Position numbers and translations under genes: made by a program. This document shows positions 53,828 through 63,623 of a stretch of DNA of 64,000 nt, piece after piece (position 1 is the first letter of the stretch; each line of letters starts with the position of its first letter). The notes beneath the pieces are model-generated. The model did not search any database. It was not told the origin of the DNA and was given only the letters and a program-made list of their open reading frames with translations. The stretch comes from Asterias amurensis (lineage: Eukaryota > Echinodermata > Asteroidea > Forcipulatida > Asteriidae): NCBI RefSeq assembly GCF_032118995.1, contig NC_092657.1, positions 9,735,391 through 9,799,390 of the forward strand, in the 5' to 3' direction.

Positions 53828-56821
53828 CAATCGTCCGTTCTCTATGCTCTAATCTTATAATACCGTACACAACAAATTAGAAGATGAATCCTGAGGCTTC
53901 GAATGAAGACATACTTTTGGCAATACAAACCTTGTCAAGCAGTATAGACACCAAAGTGGAGTCTGCAATCAAGAAACAACGGACATCAGCTGAAATTGAG
54001 TATGAATTTAAGAGCATCGGAAACAAAGACCAGTTTCGACATACTGAAAAACTCAATGCTCTGGTAGAATCGGCCATTGCATCAATAAAAGTTGGAGACC
54101 TTAACTCCGGATTGGGTCTATTTAGTTCAGTTATAGAGCTGAATAAACAACGCCAGAAGCTTATCAAGGTTGCAGATAGATCTACACAAGGCTGGGCAAC
54201 CGTTAAAGAATACATCACGGACGAGTTGGCAGATGACTCCGGAGACGAAAAAAGACTGAAAAAGGCCGAAAAGTCTGCTGCATCCAAAAAGGCCGAGCTC
54301 AAGAAATCTAAGGTGAAGCCCACTCGTCCTTCCCAGTTCAGCCATGGAGCCCCATCTCGTGCTCCTTATTCTTTTCGTCCTTTCGCCCCCAGTCATTTCA
54401 GCAGCCCATACCGACCAGAGAGTCGCACCTGCTTCCAGTGCGGCATTACTGGACACGTCCGGACCAGTTGCCCTTCCCTACGTGCACTACGACAACCACG
54501 AAGACTGCAAACTCCAGCCACCGGACTCTCAGACACATCCGGCCATTAGAAACTGGGAATCGGCTGAAGGCGATTTACCCGGTCACATGCCCACAGGCGT
54601 AAAAGGTAAACTTAAACCTTGTATTTCATTCTGGAGAAATGTTCTCAAAGCAAGCCCCTTTGATTAGATGTTATAGAAACAGGTTATAAGATTCCGTTTT
54701 ATTTAGAACCACCACCCATTGTTTTGAAAAACAATAAGTCCAGCCTAAACCACGCCCAGTTTGTTGAGACCGCCATTTCCGAATTGATCACAAAAAGATG
54801 CATTGTAGAATTAGACTCGCCGCCATATTGCTGTAACCCTTTAACCGTTGCAGAAGGTAAAAAGCTGCGCTTGGTTTTAGATTTGCGGCATCCGAACCAT
54901 TTCATTTGGAAATCAAAGTTCAAGTACGAAGACCTCGCCCATATCGCTCCAGCACTTGACAGTAACCAGGTGTATTTTTCTTTCGACCTTGAATCTGGAT
55001 ATCACCACGTAGAAATATTTCCGCCACATCAAAAATACTTGGGTTTTTCCTGGCATCATTGCGATAACCATGTTATATATTACATGTTTACTGCCCTTCC
55101 ATTTGGATTAAGCAGCGCATGCCACCTTTTTTACTAAGCTAACAAGGCCGCTAGTGTATTTTTGGCGCTCTCAGGGTATTATTTCTTTCATGTACATTGA
55201 CGACGGTCTTATAATTTCATCAGACCATGCTTCAGCGCAAAGTAGCAAAAATATAGTGCGAAATACCATCAACAATAGCGGCTTTGTTCCTAGTAAAACA
55301 AAATGCATATGGGAACCCACCGAAGAAATAAAATACTTGGGTCTCATCACTGATTCCAGGGATTTGCTGTTTCGCATACCACAGAAGAAACTGTACAAAC
55401 TTCTGTCAACGATCTCTGCAATTTTTACGGCACACAAAGCCAACAATTGTGTACCAGTTAAACAGCTGGCATGTTTCACGGGTCAAGTGATCTCGATGTC
55501 CCTAGCATTGGGCCCCATTGCTAGATTAATGACTCGTGACTCATATAGATCAATCGAATCAAGTGATTCCTGGAATCAATCGATAAAGTTACGCAACGAC
55601 ACTGTAGCTGAACTCGAATTCTGGGCCCAAAACATCGTTTCTCTTAACGGCTTTTCCATCAGACTCAGGCTTGTCCCATCTATGACCATTTATTCAGATG
55701 CCAGTGATGTAGGTTACGGCGGATATGTTGAAAACCAACCAAATCTCAAGATTCAAGGAAACTGGTCACAATCAGAAAAACGTAAAAGCTCAACTTGGCG
55801 CGAACTAGCAGCGGTCCTTAACTTACTCTTAGAACTTCAACACGTGGTTTCCCACAAAACTATCAAATGGTGTACTGACAATTCAAACGTGCCAAAGATA
55901 ATCACGCGGGGTAGTGTCAAACCCGATCTACATAACATTGCATTGTCAATATATACTTTGTCTAAGAAACACGATTTCATCCTAATTCCTGAGTGGTTAC
56001 CTAGAAATGAGAACAAACTCGCTGATAAGATAAGCAAATTTAAAGATTTTGATGATTGGGCAATTGATTCTGTGTCATTCAATCTCATAGACAATCTTTG
56101 GGGACCCCACTCAATAGATCGCTTTGCCTCACCTCACAACGCAAAACTCCCCAGGTTCAACGCTAGATTTTGGTGCAAAGCGGTATGCGGCGTAGATGCC
56201 TTTTGCCAAAGCTGGACATCTGAAAACAACTATTTCTGTCCCCCCGTGTCCCTTATTATACAAGTCATTAAACGCATTGTTGCGGTCAAAGCAACAGGCA
56301 CTCTAGTAATCCCAAAATGGACAACATCAGCATTTTGGCCCTTCGTCTGCCCAGACGGCATACACCTAGACTATTCAATTGTAGATTGGAAAGTATTGCA
56401 AACGTCATTCAGCCCTTCATCATTGGGTAAGAGCACAGTTTTCCGAAATAATCCCAATTTTTCATGCTTAGCTTTGAGATACGATTTTTTCACAATCGTT
56501 CAGATCTTCGAACATGGGGTTTTGTCTTTCTCCTCTCGGCATCTGCCCTGAATGTGCCGTTCACGCATAAAAAACTTATATTTTCTTATAAACAGTCGGT
56601 CAAAAATTGTTGACGAAGCGACGATTGCGTATGATTGAAAGATATGATTGTATATAATAATGCAGTTGATTGCAATTGGGCTAATTGTAGCCGATGCCGA
56701 TTTGTGTGCATCACCGTAATGGATGGTTTTTTATAACCAGTATGGGAATCACCTTCGATTTTTCCTCAGATGATATTATTGCATGCATGCCTTTTTGCTT
56801 TACCCTTTCTTTGGCGTTCTC

Positions 56822-57116
56822 TAAATACTATGCGAGGCGAGCAGCTCCGCCATTACAATGTTCACCAAAACATTACCTTTGTGTTGTTTTTTTTTTGTCT
56901 ATTCTTTAACTTTACATGAGGTAAATTTAGAAAAGAAAATAATTTTCTAACGTAAGAATGGAGTAAGAAAGTTAATTTTCTTTTCGTTATTGCACGACAG
57001 GTGCAGCACGCTCGTTAGAGCGTGCCATGATTACGTAAGGTTTCCTTTCACATTCTCCCTTAAAACGGGGCGTTTTCAGCTTAGCAATCACTCTCGGTAG
57101 AGCAACTTACCTCGCT
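56822..57116 (+). repeat. B1-A2 junction of the DIRS-type element
   Basis: B1 (56822-56970) runs directly into A2 (56968-57116), overlapping by AAA. This is the joint expected of a circular intermediate and lies inside the element, about 1.6 kb before its right end. Confidence 0.9.
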
Positions 57117-58614
57117 TCCCACCGCAACCCGCCCTATCAAAAAAAAAAAAAATAAAAAAAATAAAAAAATGCTCGGAGAAAGGATAGCGCGACCTACGTC
57201 CAACATCCTGGTCGCGTCCACGGTCCCTCCACAAGTTGGGGGTTTTACGTGGCCACTGAGCGCTGATAACTCAGCCTGGTGTTGGACGCCGAGCTTTTGT
57301 TGCACGTTTTTCAGTAGCAACACCAAATTAAGTGCATATTACACGCACTTGCTTCTATATATTCTGAAACGACAGATAATTTTCCTTATCTCTGAATTTT
57401 TGCAGACCGGCTAATTTAGCCATGAATTAGCAATTATTGCATATACATATATATAGCTTTTAGGCTATGGTACGGAGCACAACTTTTGCTGCTCTCTTTT
57501 TACTTTGTCTGTTTCAGATAGATGGTTGGCACTCTCTCATTCAGCAACTGACCCGGAACTAAAGCAACTTGCCCTTGGAGCCCTACCAAAGCTATTAATG
57601 TCATCAAGAGCACACTCAACAACGATAAAATACAGCAATAGTTGGAAACGATGGGAATCATGGGCTTCATCCAAGACCGGCGTCAAATCATTTCCCGTCA
57701 ACCCAACAGATTTCGCCCTATATTTGTCTTCATTTTATTCATCCGGTCATAAAACGGCAGCAGATTCTGCAGCAGCTGCTGTTGCCTGGGCACATAGCTT
57801 AGCTGGATTACCGTCACCTACAAACGATCCATTGGTCAAAACAACCATACAAGGCTACAAGAGACTCACAGCCTCTACCCCAAATCGGAAGGAACCGGTA
57901 ACACCTGAAATCATGGCAAAACTTTATAATGCTCACGGTCAACCTAGTGCAGCATTAGGCGATTTACGCATCCTATTCGTATGCTTTGTCTGTTACGCAG
58001 GTTTCCTTCGTTTCAACGACATCAGTAATGTAAGACGAACGGACTGTAGTATACTCAGTGACAGTCTCGTCATACATTTATGCAAGTCAAAAACTGATCA
58101 ATACCGCCAGGGCAATAATATAACAATTGCAAGAACATTTCAGCCAACCTGTCCAGTTGTAATCACAGAACGATATTTCCAAGCAATGGGCGATCCTGAC
58201 ACTTCTCCTCTACCGGTACTTCGCAGAATGACACGTTCCAAAACCGGTCTCGTTCCTACTACTCATGGGTTAAGCTACACCAGAACCAGAGAGATTGTAC
58301 TAGAAGCCCTCCGACCATTCGTTCCAGATATTCACAAGTTCGGACTCCATAGCCTGAGGTCAGGCGGTGCATCCGCAGCTTCAAAGGCCCTACTCCCATC
58401 TCACTTAATATCCATGCACGGAAGATGGAAAACCGAAAAGGCCAGAAATGCATACATAAAAACTGATCCGCAAACACGTTTGCTCCCCTCATCTGTACTT
58501 GGAATTTGAAATTGAATTTAATGAGATTATGTGAATAATTGGCTAGTTAAGCCGACGAGAATAATGATGAAATTTAAATTAAATGAGTTGAATTAAGTAT
58601 GTGAATGTCATGAA

Positions 58615-58761
58615 TAAATACTATGCGAGGCGAGCAGCTCCGCCATTACAATGTTCACCAAAACATTACCTTTGTGTTGTTTTTTTTGTCTATTCTTTAA
58701 CTTTACATGAGGTAAATTTAGAAAAGAAAATAATTTTCTAACGTAAGAATGGAGTAAGAAA
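58615..58761 (+). repeat. Split direct repeat B2, right end of the DIRS-type element
   Basis: 147 bp from TAAATACTATGCGAGGCG to GGAGTAAGAAA, matching B1 almost exactly. Confidence 0.9.
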
Positions 58762-58801
58762 ACCTTCAGTACCGGTACCGCTGCCATTTTCAAAGGCTGC
58801 A
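58762..58801 (-). CDS. Interrupted host-type gene, upstream part of the split exon
   Basis: Minus-strand frame FENGSGTGTEG runs up to the right edge of the DIRS-type element, in the same phase as FARSLETMYY on the far side. A possible acceptor (CTCACCTGCAG) at 58802 would start the exon here. Upstream exons were not identified. Confidence 0.45.
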
Positions 58802-60113
58802 GGTGAGATTTCAAGTACAACAGTTGCAATAGATCGAAATCACGGCCGTATCATACATAAAATAAGATAGCGCCCTCTTGCGGATGACTTTTGTCATTTA
58901 AACCCCGCCCCTTTTGCGTGGTGCAATGTGCCCATCACGGAAGTAAAGGCCTAATTTGCATACAAGATAAACAAGCGGCTCCCCTGATTAGTTAATTATT
59001 CAAACAAATTGTTTTTAAGTGGGCGTATCTATGACGCAGTGGTTTGTTTTCTTTATTTACTTGGGTCAAAAGTCAACTATTTTTTAATCTTGGGCCGGGT
59101 TTAGACATGCTGTTTTCTCCAAACGTTTCGAACGTAGTCGCCACAATGTCACCAAAAAACGGCAAATCAGACCAAAAAATAACTTTACATTTTAGAAACG
59201 TGAGCCATTCACAGAAGGAGTGTGTATTTTGCAGAAGATCGTGGGTCTAAAAAGGTAAGGGCAGCTCGGTTTTTATCCTAATTTTCAGACAAAGTTTGAC
59301 AATGTTTTTCAGTTTTTCGTTCGTTACACGGACGTGTACACACGTACAACACATGTACATACATTACGTTTTCCATACACGTGTTTTGTGTATAGGCCAC
59401 GCGTGGAACTATATGGAGACGGGCGGTCATGTACACACGTGTAAAGTGTACATGGTCGTGTGGCCTGATCATAATGAAAGCATGGCTGCTCTGTGATTCG
59501 AAATAGGAAGTAAACTAGTCATCTTAAGTTTACATATACATTGCAATAAAAAATTAACAATCAGAACACTAAGAATTAAGCACTTAGAAATAGAATAGAA
59601 GTTTAAAACGGAACAAGTTTATTTTATGTACATGTATTTCAATCCAAAAACCAGGGTGCTGTATTCCTATTTTTGTTTTGTTTTATCCTGAACTGAAGGG
59701 AGTTATAACACAGCACCCCAATTACTGTCGGTAGTTATTTTTGGCACTGTACTCCTGGTAAAATTTACAAATAATTATAACAAGCACTCATTATATACAG
59801 TCATTAATCAGTCAGGCCTAATTTAACTATGCTAACTTTTGTTCACAAACTTTGAGTTGGAGATTCAAAGTTGGAAAGACTGTAAAGCTACATTCATAAT
59901 TGCAAGAACAGTAGATCTACGTATTGTCGTCAGATACACTTTTGTTGTGTTTATCCGCCATAATTTCTTATGTTATTTATGTTAATCATGTTACCCCCCC
60001 CCCTATAAACATGTTAAAATCAATATTTCAAAAAACACATTTTGTGACTGGTTACATTCAAAATTTTCTATTTGCATGTATGTATATTAAATCAATATTG
60101 TTATCAGAAACAT
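58802..60113. other. No gene recognised
   Basis: Bases 59320-59460 are rich in GTACACACGTGT/ACACGTG dyads (inverted words such as GTGTACACACGTAC and TGTACACACGTGTA), probably a repeat. Bases 59100-59250 have an open frame (FSPNVSNVVATMSPKNGK) without family features. No exon supportable. Confidence 0.4.
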
Positions 60114-60424
60114 TTATTCCTCCTTTGGTCTTTTTACAGCAGTGATCACCTGAGCCTGGATTTCTGGTGTGGTGCTAACATGATGACGCCTCATGATGGT
60201 GAGAAGACGCTGCAGATTGTCTTTCATACCGTGAACAACACGACCTGTTCTATTGAACTCAGTGTGGACGAGCTCGCCACCCAGCTCGTTCATGAGTCCA
60301 AACCCTACACCAAATCTCCGAAGCTGCTCCACTGCATGGCGTTCCAGGAGGTGCATCTTGGGGGTAATTGAATGACCTGGAAACATCCTCGGTTATGAAG
60401 ACAAGAAGTCAGTGATACAGGCGT
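60114..60424 (-). pseudogene. RAG1-N-like copy C, C-terminal exon (TPKMH..LE.H block)
   Basis: Acceptor TTACATTTCAG before 60424. It reads CITDFLSS, then (after an in-frame TAA at about 60392) MFPGHSITPKMHLLERHAVE, QLRRFGVGFGLMNELGGELV, HTEFNRTGRVV, LQRLLTIMRRHH, and ends KRPKEE with a stop at 60114. Remembered N-RAG-family proteins end FPNATVTPKMHMLEDHVVPW...GFGLMGEQGAESIH..FN...R...RL..ML.EH, an excellent match including the His/Glu pairs, which look like candidate metal-binding or catalytic residues. The single stop makes it a probable pseudogene. Confidence 0.65.
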
Positions 60425-60579
60425 CTGAAATGTAATTACGTAGGACATATTAAATAAAGCTGTGGCATCAGAGGAGCTATAAAATTAAGAAAATAATAAA
60501 AATAATAAAACAATTCCCCACATGATTTTATTACATGCCAATTTGATTTAAGTCTTCTGTTGACAAAGCTTTGGCATGA

Positions 60580-60960
60580 TTAAAGGAACACGTTGCCTTG
60601 GATCGGTCGAGTTGGTCGTTTTTTGACCGTTTATTATAAAATGCATATGGTTAGAAAGATGATGTAAAAGTAGAATACAATGATCTACACAAATATGCCT
60701 CGAAATTGCGTGGTTTTCTTTTTACCTCGTCCAATAACACGGTCGGCCATTTATGGGAGTCAAAATTTTGACCCCCATAAATGGCCGACCGTGATAGTTC
60801 GCGATGTAAAAAGAAAACCGTGCAATTTTGAGAGATACTTGTGTGGATCATTATATTCTACTTTTAAAACATCTTTCTAACCATATACATTTCATAACAA
60901 ACGGTTTCAAACGCTTTTTATAGACCAACTCGTCCGATCCCAGGCAACGTGTTCCTTTAA
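60580..60960. mobile_element. TTAA-flanked palindromic MITE, family 1, inside an exon of copy C
   Basis: Begins TTAAAGGAACACGTTGCC and ends GGCAACGTGTTCCTTTAA, 381 bp, with central palindrome GGTCGGCCATTTATGGGAGT, CAAAATTTTGACCCCC. It interrupts a coding exon of the RAG1-N-like copy C at a TTAA within the ATTAAT of ...FAINHAK.... Confidence 0.88.
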
Positions 60961-61123
60961 TGGCAAAGTGTACATAGGCGAACTTCATGAATATTTCCAT
61001 GAAGGTTTCACCAATTGATGAAGCCTCGCGTATTAGGTCGGTGTATCTGACAACTGGGATGGTGTCACATATATCTTTCATCACATTCTTTGGCGTGGCT
61101 GTAAGGTCTTTGATGACTTCTAT
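60961..61123 (-). pseudogene. RAG1-N-like copy C, fourth exon (split by MITE)
   Basis: Acceptor TAGAATTTAG-type (AATTTAG) before 61123. It reads IEVIKDLTATPKNVMKDICD, TIPVVRYTDLIREASSIGET, FMEIFMKFAYVHFA, where the MITE begins. On the far side of the MITE (60579 downward) the frame resumes NHAKALSTEDLNQIGM and meets a possible donor (GGCAT then GTAATA). The ..F.K....H.L...LSTEDL... pattern fits the segment that precedes the C-terminal TPKMH block in relatives. Confidence 0.6.
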
Positions 61124-61222
61124 CTAAATTGAAATAAATAAAAACACTCAAAATGTGTTAGTTTGTTTTTAAATAGGCATATTTGGAACAATAAAATACA
61201 ACTAAATTGAATGTGAACGTAC

Positions 61223-61357
61223 CCTGCAACACTTCTCTACGTGGTTGCTCAACAAGGCCTTCCCATGATACGCCTGCCTTTCTACCCTGTGTCTCTTTAG
61301 GGTGTCATCAAGACCGCTGGCGATGGGTCCGGTGCCAAATGGCAGATCTGCAATATT
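61223..61357 (-). CDS. RAG1-N-like copy C, third exon (RQAYHG..L..NHV block)
   Basis: 135-bp exon, acceptor AACACACGCAG and donor TGCAGG then GTACGT. It reads IADLPFGTGPIASGLDDTLK, RHRVERQAYHGKALLSNHVE, KCCR. The LD..L...R..RQAYHG....NHV motif is a strong signature of the same family as the other exons (remembered form LD..L.....RQAYHGGSFVGNHV). Frame open throughout. Confidence 0.65.
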
Positions 61358-61488
61358 CTGCGTGTGTTCTTGTCAAACAACAATATGACGTACAATATAG
61401 GTAAGTAGTTGGGTAATTTGATGTTGAACAAAAACCTGCAGCTGAAATTAAATTTCAAATAGTCTTAAAGGAAAAATGTTTGAATTAC

Positions 61489-61671
61489 CATTTCCTCCAG
61501 TTCACATCGGATCTTAAAGGCCTTGTTAGCAATTCCTTTGAATGCTTTCCCGCAATTTTTTGGTCTTGAAAAAATTGCAATAGTAGCTCCTCTTCAAGTT
61601 GTTCTAGCTCTTTTTGGTTTTTTGGTCATGACACTGTCGATCTTCTGTTGCCTTTCAAACTCATTGGAGAT
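61489..61671 (-). pseudogene. RAG1-N-like copy C, second exon (coiled-coil region)
   Basis: Acceptor ATATTGTCAG, donor GAAATG then GTAATT. It starts ISNEFERQQKIDSVMTKKPK, RARTT, then a stop; the overlapping frames continue LEQLEEELLLQFFQDQKIAG and IANKAFKIRCELEEM. The charged helical composition fits the coiled-coil stretch between the GDxEL and LD..L blocks, with one or two frameshifts. Confidence 0.45.
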
Positions 61672-61789
61672 CTGACAATATAAGCAGCAATAGCGGGCTG
61701 TCAAACAAACAATATATTAAAATAAGCAAGCAGCTTGCAATGTGCGTCGTAGTATTACAGAAGGAATGTAAGAAAACAAAATTGAAAGG

Positions 61790-61885
61790 TTTATTGACCA
61801 TTGCAGCTGCAGATGCCATAAATCTTGGTGAGAAGTTCGTCGTCTCCAAAGACGAATGTGCGGATTATCTTCTCTCTAAATTCAA
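61790..61885 (-). pseudogene. RAG1-N-like copy C, GDDELL block
   Basis: Frame reads FREKIIRTFVFGDDELLTKI, YGICSCNGQ and stop, aligning with copy B YKFRLFVFGDFEYLCKIYGL, TGPSG and copy A. Splice borders are not clear and the GRH.WLWC exon was not found. Further upstream exons (RAG1-like N-terminus) were not identified before the window end. Confidence 0.5.
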
Positions 61886-61979
61886 CATGTTGAAAAGCCA
61901 GATTTGTGTGTTAGTTATCCAAATATTTTAATCATTAAGAAAACATTGAAAACCCAATTCAGTTTTATTTTTAATATAC

Positions 61980-62727
61980 CTTTTTAAATCCCCCCCCCCC
62001 GTAATTTTAGAAGGCGAATTTGAGATGCGTACTACTGTAATGATTTACATTACCTCCAAGTCTGACGTTGAAGTGATGACACAGGGGTCGAAATTAACTA
62101 CATTTTCAAGGTAGCCCACAGGGCTAGTAACCCTGAATTTTTACTAGCCCTGAATAAATTTCAGTAGCCCTGGCTGGATTTTTGTTTCCTTCTTTATTGC
62201 ATTGATTTAATTGCTTTCATATACTAGGCGCCGAGCTAACATTATGTTGACAAAAACCAAACAATGACCATACCCTTTCATTGTAGAAAAGATTAGAATA
62301 AAATAATTTTAAAAAACAGTCTATACTCACAAAATTTTTTTTTTTTTGAAGGAGGTTTAACTCCTTCCAAAAAACGCCACATAATGCCGACATCAGACCT
62401 GCCAACCTTGTCTTTTATTGTTTGAGTACCACATAGCGCAGCCGCATAAATCAGAAGCCCAGTGCACAGCGGCATAACCCAGAAGCCCAACTACTTGTAC
62501 TGTTGTCGGCACAATGCTAACAGTCAGTCCGAAAACCGGGAAAAAGAAGAACAAATCGGAGGGGAAAACAAATATAAAAAAATTGGACTTTGAAAAAAAA
62601 AAAAACTATAAAAATATTTTCCGGCAAAAATATTCCTCAGACAAAATGTATAGTGGGCAGGGAAAAAAAATCCCTGTGAGGCACGCCCCCGAAATTCCTC
62701 AGACTTTATCCCAATGTTGGGCCAACA
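61980..62727. other. Repeat debris, no gene recognised
   Basis: Bases 62085-62180 contain GGTAGCCCACAGGGCTAGTA, ACCCTGAATTTTTACTAGCC, a short inverted and direct repeat (CTAGCCCTG words). Poly-T near 62334 and poly-A near 62587 suggest retroposon tails. Words ATTCCTCAGAC recur at 62630 and 62693. Confidence 0.4.
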
Positions 62728-63614
62728 TAGTCTGGTTCCCAGACCCAAAAATCTCCGACTAGGCTCTGTCGAATTTAGGGTCCGGTATCACCCAAAATCA
62801 CGTGACCAAAAAGGAGGAATTCCTCCTTTTTCGAAGTTATCCGAAATGTTCCGAACGTGTTGTCGTCAACATTCGGACAGTATCGTTGATGGTCGGACAT
62901 TTCCGGGTGTCTATGGTTGCATTGTAAACAGAATCCATGGAATCATAATGTCAGTCATAATGTCAGTCCTGTTTCTGTCGGCCGTAGATCCAGGAGTTTT
63001 TGAAAAAAAGGGTTTTTTTTACCGCGAAATAGTAATAAGCGGTGGTATCCGGCTTGTTGTCTTTCGACGTCTAAGGACGATACCATTACACTGCAGGGGT
63101 AAGTTCTAAGGGCTCAGCCTCAGTTGTATTGTTTTCTTTTCTGCTGCTGGTTTTTTGTTATTGTAAATAATTTTTTGAAGTAACAAGGGGAGATTAAAAA
63201 AAAAAAAAAATTTCAACTCCATGAGAGGGCACACACCCTGATCATCTTGCATTTTGTATTACCCCTGCGGTATAATGGTATCTATCGTCCAGGTACGTCG
63301 AAAGACAACATGGCGGATGCTACCGTTCGTTTATAATTCGGGGTAAAAAACACATTTTTTTACAGTTAAAAATACAATTTTTCAACAGTTTGAAGGTGAT
63401 TTAGATTCATATGACTCTTGTACATATATTTAATTGTGTCGTGAGTTGTCGGTATTTAGTGCGACCCTTCCGATCAGGTGCAGACATGGTTTCCCTGGAG
63501 ATGACCCCCGACCCTGACAAGTTGCGTCATGCTCTATTTTTAACCGTGGGTGATACCTGACCTAAGATTTTTAACGAGAGACGTCAAGGAATCTTTGGTC
63601 AGGGAACCAGACTA
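62728..63614. mobile_element. 887-bp TIR element with 9-bp target duplication (Mutator-like)
   Basis: Left end TAGTCTGGTTCCCAGACC, right end GACCAAAG...GTCAGGGAACCAGACTA inverted. The 9-mer GGGCCAACA flanks it exactly on both sides (62719-62727 and 63615-63623). A 9-bp duplication is typical of Mutator-like elements. Inverted symmetry continues inward (GTATCACCC against GGGTGATAC). A second inner inverted pair (ATACCATTACACTGCAGGGG near 63078, CCCCTGCGGTATAATGGTAT near 63263) may be a nested foldback. The frame at 62714-63109 has no family motif, so it is non-autonomous. Confidence 0.85.
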
Positions 63615-63623
63615 GGGCCAACA

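Larger units (their letters stand above)
53679..58761 (+). mobile_element. DIRS-type (split-direct-repeat) tyrosine-recombinase retroelement, young
   Basis: 5.08-kb element with the A1 - body - B1A2 - body - B2 layout of Pat/Ngaro-like DIRS elements. A1 is 53679-53827 and A2 56968-57116 (identical). B1 is 56822-56970 and B2 58615-58761 (nearly identical). Parts: a gag-like region with a CCHC knuckle (CFQCGITGHVRTSCP), 53884-54549; a reverse transcriptase/RNase H region with YIDD and SDASDVGYGGY, 54724-56551; and a tyrosine recombinase with HSLRSGG, HGRW and a late Tyr, 57505-58509. The recombinase lies between the internal B1A2 junction and B2. It looks close to whole, with perhaps one or two breaks. 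The near-identity of the repeats indicates recent insertion. No target duplication, as expected for this group; an AAA is shared at the ends and junction. Confidence 0.88.

Noticed and set aside
53877-54456. Minus-strand open frames opposite the gag-like region
   Set aside because: Antisense shadows of the gag-like frame with biased composition.
55171-55479. Minus-strand open frame of 102 codons
   Set aside because: Lies wholly opposite the reverse-transcriptase region of the DIRS-type element; a shadow.
59290-59470. Dyad-rich GTACACACGTGT region as a regulatory array
   Set aside because: Irregular spacing and alternating purine-pyrimidine composition make chance dyads likely; no nearby gene start.
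60072-60371. Plus-strand open frame of 99 codons
   Set aside because: Antisense shadow of the C-terminal TPKMH exon.
61740-61931. Plus-strand open frame of 63 codons
   Set aside because: The opposite strand carries the FGDDELLTKIYG block shared with two other exons, which is the better explanation.
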